Positions 10,047-22,633 are shown, counted from the first letter of the stretch. The stretch: 48,021 bases of DNA from Dissophora ornata (GCA_025201705.1 MU616648.1:1-48021); one strand, 5' to 3'. Numbers and translations are program-made. Notes: generated by a model not told the origin, from the sequence alone.

Positions 10047-11236
10047 AGGAAGACTAAAGGCGAATCCTCTTCATAATCAGATGACCATGACGTCGAGGGC
10101 GAAGTGCAAAAGTGCCTCTGACTAAGTTTGCTGCGCCAATCTTGGTGGACTCTTCTAATCTTTCAATTTTTCTGATAACGACGACGTTGAGGGCAATACA
10201 TCGTAGAACAACGTAAGGATAGAATTCGAGGAGTACGTGCAGCGAGGTGCTACCAAGGGTTTGTTCGGTGAACTGCAAAAGATTGATAGTTGTTAGGTGG
10301 TGTTTGATGCATGCAAAGATGTATGTAGTCTTGGCAGAGCAGTGTGCGGTTTGATGTAGCTACGTTGCAGCTCTCGACACAAACACAGACTGAGCAAATA
10401 GAGGCAGCATGGAACGAGGGCAAGATAAACTCACAACACAAACGTGCTAGTTGTGCAATTTGTCTGTGAAGACGGAAAGTGAAGAAAAGATGGCAGGTGG
10501 AGGAATGTTGTTTTTGAAGAGAAGCTGCGGGGAGAGGTATCCATCCAACACTCGCACAGATGGCTATTTGATACCCGGCGAGGCTCATTGGGGGCGGTGT
10601 AGTCGTGATGACACGCATGGCCATCCAGGTTCTTGACACCAAGCACCAATCTCTGATAGTCTCTATGCAGCTGCTGGATCATAAAAAGAAGGCTTAAGAC
10701 AAACAAACATTTATTGCGACACGAATAGCGGCGGTTTCTCTCACCATCACAGCTGGCTCTCGTACCGCCATACACGCATTCGCACACGACATGGTGACGG
10801 CTATCGTCACAGGGCGCGATATCGGAATGTCCCTTTTTCTACCTCTTTACATTCTTTCATTTCCATTTCTTTCTTGGCATATAATATAAATGCTTCATGT
10901 CGATATCCTTTTTCGCGTCGTTTGATTCGCTGAACGCGAGAGATAAGGCGCTGAGCGTCAACAAATCGAACTATTCTCTTGGGGGAAACAGGACTAAGTA
11001 GACCTGATGATCACGTAGAAAGGAGTAACTAGGTCTTTACTCGTGTCCCTCTCTCAATCGTTTCTGACAAGGACATTATCGCAATCAACGATTTGAACCA
11101 CAGTACCAGTCATGCTTCAGTGGCATGGTCCAGCGATAGTCACTGTACATGGCGTTGTGTTGTCATGTTGCAATTCCCTTTCAACTTTCACGTCCTGGTA
11201 GAAAAAAGTGCAGGTGGATATGTTTTTCAAATGCTT

Positions 11237-11289
11237 GAGTATCGAACCCATGTCATCTTTGTCTCTAAAAGGCTTGAGCCGTTGTGCCA
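11237..11289 (-). other. tRNA-like Pol III A-box/B-box pair (possible SINE relic)
   Basis: On the minus strand an A-box match TGGCACAACGG (11289-11279) precedes a B-box-like GGGTTCGATACTC (11249-11237), about 30 bases apart. A four-of-five base T-stem is possible around the B box. The flanking bases do not form an acceptor stem and no anticodon arm is convincing, so this is not called a tRNA gene. It could be a tRNA-derived SINE fragment or chance. Confidence 0.25.
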
Positions 11290-13182
11290 AGTCACAAGGG
11301 GATACTAAATAATCTTAGCGCATGGTTTCGACAAAGGCATAAACGGTTGTGTATGATGCAGTTCGCTGCAGGGACGTGTCGATGGCGTTAACGGACCTAA
11401 ACGATATGATAACTGTCAGTGTGGTTATTGTTTGAGGGAATCAGTGTCGTCCATCGTTAGATCCAGAGCCGGTGTGTTTGTTTGTTTCTCTCAACATAGA
11501 TTTCTCCGTTACAATACATTGGGATAATTGTGTCGCTTCCTGCAAGCGGGTCAGCTCTTGTTCCTCTCGCCATCTGTCACTCTCCACTCCAATGTGTTAT
11601 TCACTCACTATAGCTCAAACCACGGCCACGGATACTATCAGAATCCAATGGAAGCAGGAAGCTATGTCCAGCATCAACATTAGATATCAGGATGACCAAC
11701 AGCTAGCAGAACTACTTGCTACTTGCTATTGGATACGCTGTTAGTCTTCTTACTCGGCTGGTCGTCCGGGTTCTATCGATATAAGTAAGTCAGGGTTGGA
11801 ATAGTATCCTTGAATCCGTTGTCCATTTTATGATCAGATGATTACATCAACACCAAGTCGAGGCGACAACCTCGATCGGCACGAGCGTCGCGAGATACAG
11901 CCTCAATTGTATTGGATCCTCGCAGAACTAGCCTCGGCTGGTGAGCTTGTGGCGACTGCCAGCTCGGTGACTTTTGCACAACAGACTTACATACGTGGTA
12001 GTGTTAATGAGTGCCAGGCACTTCAGGAGGCGAGCGCGTAGAAAATAGCGTGCACAGATGACAAAGGAAGCCGATTTTTTCCGACCTTATCACACGATAA
12101 TCAAATCCCCAAGTATACGGCTTTTTATTTTTGATCGTCGATCACATTTGCCTTTTGCAGGTCGTCATATCGAAATACCATCTTTACGCATCTGTCCCAT
12201 TATATGCGACATGTGTGTACTACTGTCGAAGTAATATCCAGACCGTCAATGTACATTTCTCAAGGACCAAAAAATACTCCACTTAATGCTGTTCCTAATT
12301 GGCAGCGAGCCTTTCTAATAGTCCACCTCAACGAGCACGAAGACGAGGCATGGCCAGCTTGGCAAAATGTTCCGCAATTACCATCCAAGAACTCACATGG
12401 CTGTTAAGGAATATTGCGAATGCCAATGGTAGTGAATACTTCGGTTGGACTTGTGTCGCACTTTGAACATGGCGGAGTATTTTAACGCTTCGAACTCTTC
12501 CTTGAGATAATTTTGCTGGTCTGGAGATGGATCCCCTCTTTGTAATACATATTAAAGCTTGAAGAGAGAAAAGTCTCCAGCTTCGGTGTCCGTCGTGCTT
12601 TGATGGATGATAGCCTATCTTTTAAGATTACGCAATCGTATAATCCATAATCAGCGGGAGGAGGTGTGGTTATCAAGAATATGAATCTGATCAACGCTGA
12701 TTAAAGTCCGTGTCACAGTTGCGGGTGGATACTGGCACACGCATAGTGCGCACGGCCTAGGGTTTGTCGAACACACGTGCATTGTGTCGGCGCTTATTTA
12801 GCTGCAGGGGAAGTGTATTCAGTGTAAACTGGCCCGGGTGATCGGAAAATGGCCACGTTTATATTTCGGATTTTATTATTTATCTTTTGAATACGTAAAG
12901 TCTTCTATCCTCACATTCAAGTCTGTCGTGTGGGATATTTGTTAGGTTTTTTTTTACATGCGACTGCACTGCAATACGTCAGAGCAAGTTAGCTCTTGCT
13001 CCTTGGTACCAGAAGTGTAAAGGTGAGTTTCTATATGATGATCTCCAGAAACCAAATGCGAGAGAGGAACAAAATTATATACATGTGTACTCGGGAGAAT
13101 TTACTCTCAATGTCACTAAGGCTGATCTATAGAAGTTGGCTCTGTGTACTAGTCAACTCTCCACCAGCCACTACAGCCATGC

Positions 13183-13205
13183 AAAAAAAAAAAAAAAAAA
13201 AAAAA
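13183..13205. repeat. Poly(A) run, 23 bases
   Basis: An uninterrupted A23 run in gene-poor sequence. It could mark the tail of an old retro-inserted element, but similar runs occur in introns across this window, so no insertion is claimed. Confidence 0.9.
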
Positions 13206-13494
13206 CAGCTATGCAGAGTACACCCCGAACATATTGCGACCCAATCCGTACTTTCCCGTCTTGTTTTACATCGTTCATGGAGTACGGGAAGCATCTCGTT
13301 TTCTTGATCTTGTGTTTTAAAAAGGGGCGCTATCCTCTCTCACTTTATTATTGACGGTGCAAGGGTGACACAACCTCGCGGATTGAACATAGGGACCTAA
13401 AGTAAATAAAGAAAAAAGGAATTGTGGAATGTACTTGCAATTTAGGATTAGCATCAGCAGGATAAAAAGGCAATGTATTATACTTGTGTGGCCT

Positions 13495-13870
13495 TGATCT
13501 GGTCGATTTGAGTTACACCTTGGAGACGCGATGGAGAAGAACACAAAAGAAGCGAATTAGAGCGATGCGAGTAAAGTTCAGCTCAATGAGGGAATCAGAG
13601 ACGAGCGGATGAAATAAACCTTGCTTCTTTATTTGCTTTTTGCTGCTTTCACTTGAAGCCTTGCAATTATAAAGTGTGTAGGAAAGACAGAGGCATCAAG
13701 AAACGAAAAATGGGATCAACAGGAGAGCGACCATGAAGACAAACAAAACACCTAAAAAGAGATACACGAATCATTATACTATCTCACGAAGATGTTCTTT
13801 CCCTCTCCGTAAATTTATATCTTGGCGTCGATGATGGAGAAGAGTAAAAATGGATAGTGAATGGAAGAAG
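13495..13870. repeat. Segmental duplication, copy B
   Basis: Diverged copy of 6418-6745 (see that entry for shared landmarks). It sits in the same relation to a Sel1 locus: just downstream, in minus-strand terms, of the Sel1 relic at 13997-14262. The CRN-type relic that adjoins copy A is not recognisable beside copy B beyond the shared GATCTGGT.GA.TT edge. Confidence 0.85.
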
Positions 13871-13996
13871 TGAGTATGGATATTGAAGATACGTAAAACC
13901 CTATTCCCAGTTGTAGGGTACATCGCAGCACTCATGTTTTTGTTAAAATATTACTACCGACCCCGCGGGATGCACAAAATCACTAGCGCTATCGGC

Positions 13997-14262
13997 CTAG
14001 GAAAGTGCTAACTGCATCATTACTATATGGCGTTCAACTTCAGTGTAGCTTCTATCGGCTGCCTTCTTCCACCACTCTCTAGCCTTTAGATAGACCTGTG
14101 GAACACTCTTTCCATCCTCGTAAATGAAACCTAGGTTGTTCTGAGCAGTGGCGTGTCCTTGGTTGGCGGCCTTCAGATGTCACTCCATGGCCTTGGAATA
14201 GTCTTGTTGAACACCTTCGCCACTGAAGTACATGAAAACTAGGTTGTAGCGGATGTCCAGAT
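13997..14262 (-). pseudogene. Sel1-repeat gene relic
   Basis: Minus-strand translation shows about two and a half Sel1 units: YFSGEGVQQDYSKAME, then a TGA where the repeat has Trp, then HLKAANQGHATAQNNLGF and AREWWKKAADRSY, ending at a TAG at 13997. Nothing upstream continues the repeat array. With the duplicated flank at 13495-13870, this is the remains of a second copy of the Sel1 gene at 6773-9355. Confidence 0.85.
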
Positions 14263-14871
14263 CCAACAAGCTATCCTTAATTCGAAAGTCTGTGTGAGTG
14301 TCACCATGTGGCAGAATTGAACGTGCATTAGCATTGCGCACGCAATGCTATCCGTTGTGCTGTCGAATACGATACTCCAGCAATACCTATGGTTTGTGTG
14401 CTAAACTGTCCATCGGCCTCCGGGGGAGTTAACTCCAAGCTGCGGTCGACCCACTTCCTGTGTTTGCTGTGGTTACTAGAAGCCGATGGTTGTCCTCTCT
14501 GCGTGGCAATCTTCAAGGTGAGCAGCGCCCGTAGAAACTCGATGATTTTTTTAAAAAACAGCACACGATTGTTTAATGCGCTGCTTCTAGACATGGCATC
14601 GCTGCCACTGCACATGGGGTCCGTTGATATGACAGCCAGCTACTGAATGCTGCAGCCTGACCTGGGATAGCCGCACACTGCAGGCTTTCAAGAACACCAG
14701 AGATCTGTTAGGATACACAGCACAACAGCAGGAAGGAAAAAAAACAAAATATGGTGGCGGCATAGCACGTGATTGCATCATTAAAAAAAAAACTTCATCG
14801 AGTCTCGCACCTTCCTGAATTATCCTTTCTGTCCCCCCGTTTCTTTTCAGCTACCAGGCAGAGAACCAAGG
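14263..14871. other. Intergenic region upstream of the AcpS-type gene
   Basis: No gene is recognised. A minus-strand open stretch at 14328-14615 has no family features I can identify. The last 60 bases before 14872 are pyrimidine-rich and end with TTCTTTTCAG at 14850, which could be the acceptor of a 5' untranslated intron of the downstream gene. Confidence 0.4.
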
Positions 14872-15388
14872 ATGACTATTCTAGGAATAGGCGTCGATAT
14901 CCTGCACCTTCCTCGGTTGAGACAGGTCCTGTCACGGCACCCCGAGAGATTTGTCACCCGCATTCTGACCAAAGTCGAACAGGAGGAGTTCCATGCGATC
15001 AAACGGAAAGCAGAAGGAGATGCTAATAACGATGCACCTCTTCGATATCTCGGGTCCAGGTACCGACCAATTTGTCAGCTTGAAGCCAAGAATGAGTGCT
15101 TGCTAGATTTCAAATCAAAGCTGTCATCGCAAGAGTCAGTAAACCTGACATGTTTCTTTTTTCGCTCTTATTGTGCGGGGCAATAGGTGGGCGCTGAAGG
15201 AGGCATGCTACAAAGCCATGTACCCGCACTACAAACTCACTTGGCAGGACGTCACTGTTGTGAAGGAGGACGGCAAACCCTGTCTAAAGATCCCCGAAAA
15301 GGACCGCTTCGGAATAGGGAAGACTCATGCGTCAGTCTCGCATGACGGCGAGTACTTGATCGGACAAGTCCTCTTTGAATCTCCATGA
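14872..15388 (+). CDS. PPT2: Holo-[acyl-carrier-protein] synthase (AcpS/Ppt2 type 4'-phosphopantetheinyl transferase)
   Basis: Exons 14872-15059 and 15187-15388 encode 129 residues, a typical length for the trimeric AcpS class. The enzyme moves 4'-phosphopantetheine from CoA to a serine of the acyl carrier protein; in fungi this class normally serves the mitochondrial ACP. The N-terminus MTILGIGVDI carries the Mg-binding Asp at residue 9. The splice junction rebuilds SRWALKEACYKA with the second metal-binding Glu at residue 68. ASVSHDGEY near the C-terminus matches the conserved H-D/E motif. The intron is 127 bases. I see no clear mitochondrial presequence, so location is uncertain. An in-frame read-through past 15059 would replace WALKEA and is rejected. 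The gene converges with the DHX37 homologue, 187 bases away. Confidence 0.93.
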
Positions 15389-15575
15389 TCAAAAACAGAT
15401 ATTCTGCAACCGAATCAGACATACATATACCCTCACACAAGTCAATAATCATCAGTCATGTAGTACATATGTTTGAAAAAAATGGCTGTAATTGGCGGTG
15501 ATGCGACAAATGGTCTAATTTACAAGTTTGCTTTGGAAATGCTTTGACGACTCGTTTTTTCTTTCTATATTCGTT

Positions 15576-18500
15576 CTACCGGTTGGCTTTACGGCTGATC
15601 TGCAGCTTCTTGGCAGTGACTTCGGCCTTTGACATGGGAACCAGGCGCGTTCCTTCACGTCTCTGCCAAATCTCGATCGGAGGCAATGGCCAGTAATGTG
15701 GACCATACGTGATATCCGTCATCGCCTTTTGGGTCTTGTCGTCAATTTTACTATTAGGGTTGAAGACAGGGGAGAGGCAGAAAATGTTAGTGCAAAATGA
15801 CTTGGAAGGGAATATCAGGGTCGCAAATAAATAAGAATCGTCATGCTCTTACATGATGCGCTCCTTGGAGGCACGGACGAGTCCTGTGCCGTTGGCAAGA
15901 GTCGCCATCCACTTGGGGTCTACCGTTGTCAGGCCCTTCAAGTAAATCTTTGAGGGCTTGCCTTCAATCTCGACCGCCTTCACCGTCCTCTGTAGATCCT
16001 GGTACACGACCATGGCTGGTGCTTTCTCCATACTAAATCCAAACAGACCCGAGCTTGGATGGATATAAACACTCTCCTTGGACCACATAGTCACATATGG
16101 CACAGCCTTTGCCTTCTTTGAATAATTCTCCTCCACGGCACCGATGAGGTCTTTGCGGATCGCAACCTGGTCCAAAAATGCGCATGCGACAATCTGACGA
16201 ACCGCAGTCAATTGTCTAGGCGTAGGCTTGTCCATGTAAGGGTCAAAGACCAAAGACGAAACTGTAGGGCTATTGGCAAAATTATCCTGGACCATCCGTG
16301 TGAGCTGTCCGCGCAGTTGGTGAATTTCCTGCATGGCCTTGTAACGGACAAAGTTCTCGGTGCAGAACTGTTCCTTGTTTGTCTCCCGAGCATAAGCGCC
16401 AACAACGTTGAGAATCTTGGCCATGTCATTCAACGGGTCGAGGGCTTCGTGAGTTCCTTGGGCCTTGTAGAACTTTTGACGGGTGCGTCGGCTCTGTTCC
16501 TTTTTGAGGACCTTTTCGTTTGTGATATGCTGCAGTTCCATTTCGTCGAGGTCATCGAGCTTAGGTTGCTTAGGCTGCTTGCTGGGTCTGACACGCCTGT
16601 CGTTGTCGTCGTCACTCTCGTCGTCAGAGTCACCAGGTCGAGAAATATCCAGCTGGAATTCTTTGACGAATACCTCGCCCACCGACAATGCTGCAACAAT
16701 AGCAATCACATATGGAAAACAGTTTTCCTGGTGAGCCAAGGTCAACATCTTGGCGAGACGAGGCACCAGAGGGAAAATTGACATGGTCTTGCCGAGCTCC
16801 GTGATACTCTTTTTGTTCGAATTCTCCAATGCGTTCAAATAAACCAGTCTCTGCTCTGACTGCTTAAGATCCTCACGGTTTGGTGGCGTGGGGAAGGGGA
16901 AGTTCACGACGTTGTCGATGTACATGCTCTTCATCTGCAACACCACTCCGTCGATCGGCATCTTCTGGATCTCTGCCTCTGATGCAGTGGGGAACTCGTT
17001 CTCGTATACAGCAGAACTGTAGAGTCGGTAACAGTGACCATGGCCAGTACGACCTGCACGACCTGAACGCTGGGTGGCGCTGGCTTTGGAAGTCCATCCG
17101 ACCTGGAAGGTCTGGATACCCGTCTCCTTATCGTAGTGGCGCTCCTTAGACTTTCCGCTGTCGACGACGTACTTGATGTCGGGGATGGTGATAGATGTTT
17201 CGGCAACATTGGTAGCGACAACACAGAGTCTGGTGCCGGGTGGAGGGGGCTGGAAGACCTTCATCTGCTCCTCGGTCTTCAAGAGCGAGTACAGTGGGAG
17301 GACATGGAGCGGAACTGATCCAGCGTCTGGTGTCTCTTCCAAAACCTCGTCGTCCTCTCCGAGCTCCTCTTCGGAATCAGAAGCATCCAAATCGTAGGCT
17401 TCGTCATCCTCCTCCATGCCCTCAATCTCTTCGATAGCCTTCGATTCACCAATAGCCATGTCCTCCAATTCGACGTCCTCGTTGCGGGGGTCCAGCTCCT
17501 GATTGTTATTTTCGTCATCCTCAGCCTTTGGCTTCTCGGATTCAGTGTCGATATCCATTTTGCTTCCCTTCTTCTTCTTTGCTGCATCCAATTTGGTTTC
17601 AAACTTTTGAGGGGACTTGTCGGGGACGGGGAACTTCTTCCGGAGCTTCTTGACGAGCGTCGTGATTTCGGCCTGACCAGACAAGAAGACCAAGATGCCA
17701 CCCGCTGGAAGCTTCGAGTGAATCTTTGACACCTTCTTATACGCCTCTGTAACATAGTCTATCTCAGGTGTCCTCTTGTTGAAGTGCATCGTGACTCCAT
17801 AGATTTTCTTAACATCCACACCGACGACAGGTACGAGATCTTTAGGCGCCTGCTCCTCTTCCTCATCGCTTCCATGCTTGCCCTCCTTGTCTTCGCTATC
17901 AGTAATAGCCTTCTTGGGACGCCTCAAATAGCCAAAGAGTCGTTCGTTCTTCGTAAATTCCTCGATCACAAGGGTGGCAGACATGATAATTAACTTTAGC
18001 GGCTTGGTAACCTCGCGATCCTTCTTGCTCTCCTCGCGACGCAGCCTTACAATACGACTCAGCGCACCGATCAGGATATCCGTGTTCAAACTGCGTTCGT
18101 GAGCCTCATCAATAATAATGGCCGAGTACTTTCGCAGCAAGAAATCCGAGTTCAGTTCGCGCAGCAACACACCATCGGTCATGAACTTCATCACTGTCTC
18201 TGGCGATGTTGTAGCATCATAACGGATCTGATGAGAAATTTTGGAGGCTGGAAGGTTCAACTCCTTGGCGACACGATCCGCCATCGACACGGCAGCGACA
18301 CGACGAGGTTGAGTGATGCCGATCATACCCGGGTTGGGGCTTTTGGGGTTGCCGTATCCTGCTTCATACAAGAATTGAGGCACCTGGGTCGTCTTTCCTG
18401 AACCAGTCTCACCCTTGATGATGATGATATCGTTGTAGATGATCTTCTCCATAATGTGCTGTTCCTCTGTGCAAACTGGAAGCTTGAGACGAGCTTCTTG

Positions 18501-20101
18501 GATTTCTGGATCTCTGTCCACATGAACGTGGAATGCCTACGAGAGTTGTCAGAGTGATTAGAAATTTGCAACGTGGATAATTGCCAGAAAATAATGAGCG
18601 AAGCCCTGATCTCTTACCTCGCTGATGTCGCTCTCATCCAGTTGGTCAATCTTCTCGACCCTGTTGCCCAAAAGATCTCTCTGCGGCTCCACGCGACTCG
18701 AGATATATTCGCCTGTCCTCTCTGGAAGACTCTCGATATTGGAGATGATCTTTTCTTCTTCTCCGTCAGCGTTCGCTGCGACTCCTCCCAGATCAGTCAT
18801 CCAACCGCGTCTCTTCTTTTTGGCTGGCTCACCAGTATTATTATCTTCATCCTCGCTTCCGCTGTGCTTGTTCCCGTTCTTCTCGTCTCCGTCTTCCTCG
18901 TCGGACGATGAGTCGTATTCAGAATTGGAGCTGTCGAAGGAGCTTTCACGTTGCTTCTGCTTCGCCGCCTCCTTTTGTGCTCGGATCATTGCCAATCGAG
19001 ACTGTTGATAATCAAAGCAAAAGGGTCAGTCAGCAAAAACGCGAGACCATATAATAGAAAGCTGCGAAAGTTCATGGGCATATCAGCTGCACTTACAGGT
19101 TTCTTGGTGGTTGCTGATTTCCTGACAAGAATTGAAGCCCCAACTTTCAGCGCACTTCCTGTAACTACTGGTCCTGTTGCTGGTTTCGTCACCGCAGCTG
19201 GTGTGGAAGATGCTGTTGATTTCTTGGTCTCCATATCGACATCGCTGTCATCACCCTCATCGTCTTCGGCATCATCGTCCTGTTCGTCCTCATAATCATC
19301 CTTGGTATCCACAAAAAGACGAACATTTTTATCCGACTGCTCCAATCCCTCTCTCTGCTCATTAAGTGCTCTCTTGAGTTTCTGCTTCATAGTCTCCTTG
19401 TTTTGACCAAGAGTTCGACTTGATTTCAACAGTTCGGAGGACCAGGCCTGTTCCTCCAGCTTCTTGAACAAATCGCCTCTAGCCTCCTTTTTCATTTTTT
19501 TTTCCTATTGAAGCGTACGAAACGTTTTTGTGGTTGTTTAGAAACAGTGGTAGGTCCATTGAAAGAAAAGAAAGTAATGTTCTGGATGGTGTCTTCCTGT
19601 TTTTTTTTTTTTTTTTCTTACAATGTACTTTTCAAGCTTCTTCTTCTTCTTGCTGCTCATCTTGGGTTCCTCGGCCTGTCAAGAAGCAAGCAGTCAGGTA
19701 AAAGGCGACTCATGTTAATATCACCCCGTACATGGGTGGTGCCTGGGATCTCATTGGAAAACATGACACAAAAAACAAAAAACAATGAGGGCATACATCC
19801 AGATTGTACTCGATCGCAGCTTTGTCCACGCTTCCTGGAACCAGAATCTCGGCGTTGGAGTTCTCTCTAGATTCAAACAGATCATTTGAGAGAACAAGTT
19901 AATACATGAGGGATCATGTCTCCAGACAACTCAACTGCCCTGTGCAGCGTGGAATGGTAGCCAAGGCTGTTGCACTTACGGCTGAAGGAGAGTTGGTTTA
20001 GTAGCCTTGCGTCCACCATCTCTGGCATTGGGATGTGGCTTTGACTGCCGGTTACTCGAGGCTCTTGCGCGCTCGTTGTAACGTGGTCGGTTTTTTCCCA
20101 T
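15576..20101 (-). CDS. ECM16: DEAH-box RNA helicase, DHX37/Ecm16 (Dhr1) type
   Basis: Seven minus-strand exons (20101-19980, 19866-19797, 19675-19622, 19504-19097, 19001-18618, 18536-15853, 15750-15576) join in frame to about 1298 residues, usual for this family. The protein should displace U3 snoRNA from pre-ribosomal RNA during small-subunit biogenesis in the nucleolus. The N-terminus (MGKNRPRYNERARAS) is basic. Exon 3 encodes the Lys-rich KKKKKLEKY motif. The middle is acidic and low in complexity. The helicase core has Walker A GETGSGKT at 388-395, DEAH at 489-492, motif III SAT, and the motif VI region QRSGRAGRTGHGHCYRLYS. An acidic insertion of about 100 residues lies between the RecA domains, as in Ecm16. 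HA2/OB domains follow, ending with YGPHYWPLPP. The C-terminus after that motif is short compared with animal DHX37. Confidence 0.95.
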
Positions 20102-22087
20102 GTTGTATTAGTTGTGTAGTGTTGAGTGTAAGATATAAAATGCTAGACTGTGGACACACTCTGAATAACTATGAGATATTAACAGTAACTTCCAGGCGCC
20201 AAGAATGGAGAGCAAGGGCAGAGATGTCTGTTGATGCCACCTGAGAAAGTGAATGAGGGAGAATGTGTGATGCAAGTTACCGCCAAAACCAAGCACTGAC
20301 AAAAAAAAAAAAAAAATGCCGTATCATATTTTGTTTACGTGTGACGGTTTGCGTAGATTGAGCGCGCACGGTGTATTTCTTTCCCAGGTCTAGATCTGAG
20401 TTCTCGTGACTAAACTTCATAAACTACGGTGCCGTAATCTCACTCTCCTCGCACTTGTCACCTCCTGTCGGTATATCCGTCTGCCTCTTGGTCGAAATAC
20501 GTAATACAAAGCGGCATGCGTCAAAGCTCGAATCTTGTCCTTGACACTATCCTTGCCAAAAAATCCCACGGCTTTTTCTCAACCGCAGGCATAAGAACTA
20601 ATAAACACATTACGTAAAAGAGATTAGCCGGCGGATGGTTAGAAAAGGGCCAATGGCAACCAGCGAACATAGCGGGCAAAGGTTGAACTCTAAGTCAGCC
20701 ATTGAGCGCGTTGAAATTGATTTCCTCCAGAACGGCGCACTCGCGACCTAGAAGAGGACTGAACGGTGGCTCTTGAGCGCTGAGACTCTTTGAGTTTGTC
20801 AACAAGAGCCGTTGAAAAAACAATGCAAAAAAAAGGGGGGTTCATCAAAGGAAATGAAAGCAAAAAAAAAAAGAGAACAACAGTGATTACCATCTCTTCT
20901 GTATTGGTCTAGTTGTGGTGCAAGGTTTGGTGGACAAAACCTCCGGGAGATAAGATTGACACTAGGCTATATGATACAGCATCGACAGGATAGGTCAAGA
21001 CGAATAGGCATGTGGGAAGAACGCACAAGGCGAATTGTCCTGCTTGACCAAAGATGTTTTGCCACTTGCAAACACGAATTGCAGATACAGCCATTTGCTG
21101 GGCACAGAGAGGTATCTGTGAGATATGTGGTCGACCGCTGCTGACAGAGATGAATGACAGCAAGGTGCAGGAATAAAGAGCATGCACAGGCGAATAGTCG
21201 TGAGGTCAAAGTGTCAAGGGGCGCGTGTGCTTGTGAGCGATGAATGAGCAGACGAATGAAGGTGGTGGAGTGTGTGCCTTTATGCAAGTATACGTTGCAA
21301 GGATACAATGCACGAATGGCGTGTACATAAACAAGACGCACCCGAAACAAAGGCAATGAGATGTGGGGGTGTGACCAGCAACTGGTTGGGCCATGTTCGG
21401 TGTGGCACCAGTCGCGGGTCGCGGCTCTGGAGAGTGCCCGCGTTGAGCGACTACCACCACTGGCTAGCCTTTGCGCTGACGAAGCACCACCGCAGCATGA
21501 TTGCTGTCGTCATCTTGATGCCCTCATTGGTGCGACAGAAAACCCCATCAAGCGAGTGTCGAGAAAAGGCAAGGGGACAGTGTACCCGATTTCCACAAGC
21601 GAAGATCAGCATATAAGCCCTGTGATGATCCTTTGCTCTCGCTCTATCTGCATTAAAGTCGTCTCACTTCGTCGCTTCCATCTCTCTTTGCCTCGCTCCT
21701 CTCTTCAACGGCCATCTCACTACTCTCGACATCTCTTTTCTTTCAGTGTCCACCGCCTGGTTCCAATCCTTGGCCTCATCCATCACTCTATTTATATCTC
21801 TATTCGTTCTCACACGCTCATTTGCATCTTCTCTCTCTCTCTCCTTCTCTTCCTCGTTCCCGTTTGCCCTCCTCTCTCTCTCTTCTCCATTCTCTGTGTG
21901 CCATCTGACCACCGTCGGCATTCTACGCTTTTTTTCTTTCGCAACCGATACACGCGCTTAGTGACTGATATCGACATTTACCCTGCTCCAAATCCGTTGC
22001 AATCAAAATCAAACACTACCCTTGGTTTTTTTTTTTTGCCCTCCGCCAATTTGCCATACTTGCCTCGCAATAAACGACAAGATCATC
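20102..22087. promoter_or_regulatory. Divergent upstream region of DHX37 and endosulfine genes
   Basis: Nearly 2 kb separates two divergent starts. The right 450 bases (about 21640-22085) are strongly pyrimidine-rich with many TCTC tracts, the usual look of a fungal promoter or 5' UTR before 22088. A14 (20300), A10 (20862) and T13 (22025) runs are present. No open frame could be linked to a family on either strand. Confidence 0.5.
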
Positions 22088-22633
22088 ATGCAAAGCCAAC
22101 AAGACCAGCACCTAGGAGGCAGCAGTAACGGCGCCGACACGGTCATGGCAGAGCAAGAGGCCAAACTCCATAGCAAGTATGGCAGTCTTCCCGTCTTTAC
22201 AAGGAGTCTTATCGGTCATCAGGTAGGTCGACAAAAACCAGCGCTGAAACGCTTTTCCATCTCTTCAGCTTCTACTTGATCTCCTTCCTTCTCGCTCTCT
22301 GTCCCCCCTCGACCCCCTCCTTCGTTTAATGCTTATTAAGCATAGTCCCCCTTGCTAATATTTTCACCTCTCCGTGGATTGCACTCTCCTTCGCGTCCTC
22401 TTCTTGGTTGCCTTTGCGAACAGAGGAAATATTTCGATTCAGGCGACTACGCATTGTCGAAGGCTGGGAAGGAAGCGACGGTTGGATCCGAGCACCCCAC
22501 ACCAGAGAGCATCCCTCACTCGGTACCACTCAACCCCCTCTATGGCTCGATCCCCTCGCGGCGAGGTTCACTCGTCAAAATGACCATGACGAGCCTCGAG
22601 TCCAACAGCGGCGCCGAACGACAGTCGATCTAA
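22088..22633 (+). CDS. IGO1: Endosulfine/ARPP-19 family protein (Igo1/2-like PP2A-B55 inhibitor)
   Basis: Exons 22088-22222 and 22424-22633 encode 114 residues, normal for endosulfines. The splice junction (SLIGHQ|RKYFDSGDY) creates the family signature FDSGDY at about residues 49-54, whose Ser 51 is the site phosphorylated by Greatwall/Rim15 kinases. Once phosphorylated the protein inhibits PP2A-B55, linking nutrient state to quiescence or mitotic entry. Upstream, KLHSKYGSLP matches the conserved helix before the signature. The tail is Ser/Pro/Thr-rich and looks disordered. The start is the first ATG after a long CT-rich leader. The intron is 201 bases with a TTTGCGAACAG acceptor. Confidence 0.93.

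Larger units (their letters stand above)
9356..13494. other. Gene-poor region upstream of the Sel1 gene
   Basis: About 4.1 kb with no reading frame that I can tie to a family. The missing 5' exon(s) of the Sel1 gene should lie at its left end. One coding-like minus-strand stretch, about 10054-10275, follows a clean TTTTGCAG acceptor and codes FTEQTLGSTSLHVLLEF, but it matches nothing I recognise. The rest holds only a short tandem repeat near 10010-10046, a tRNA-like box pair near 11237-11289 and a poly-A run at 13183. It may contain old transposon debris, but I see no diagnostic termini. Confidence 0.5.

Noticed and set aside
20690..20893. Minus-strand open frame upstream of the DHX37 gene
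   Set aside because: The start half is a translated poly-A/T run and the rest is Ser/Arg-rich without recognisable features.
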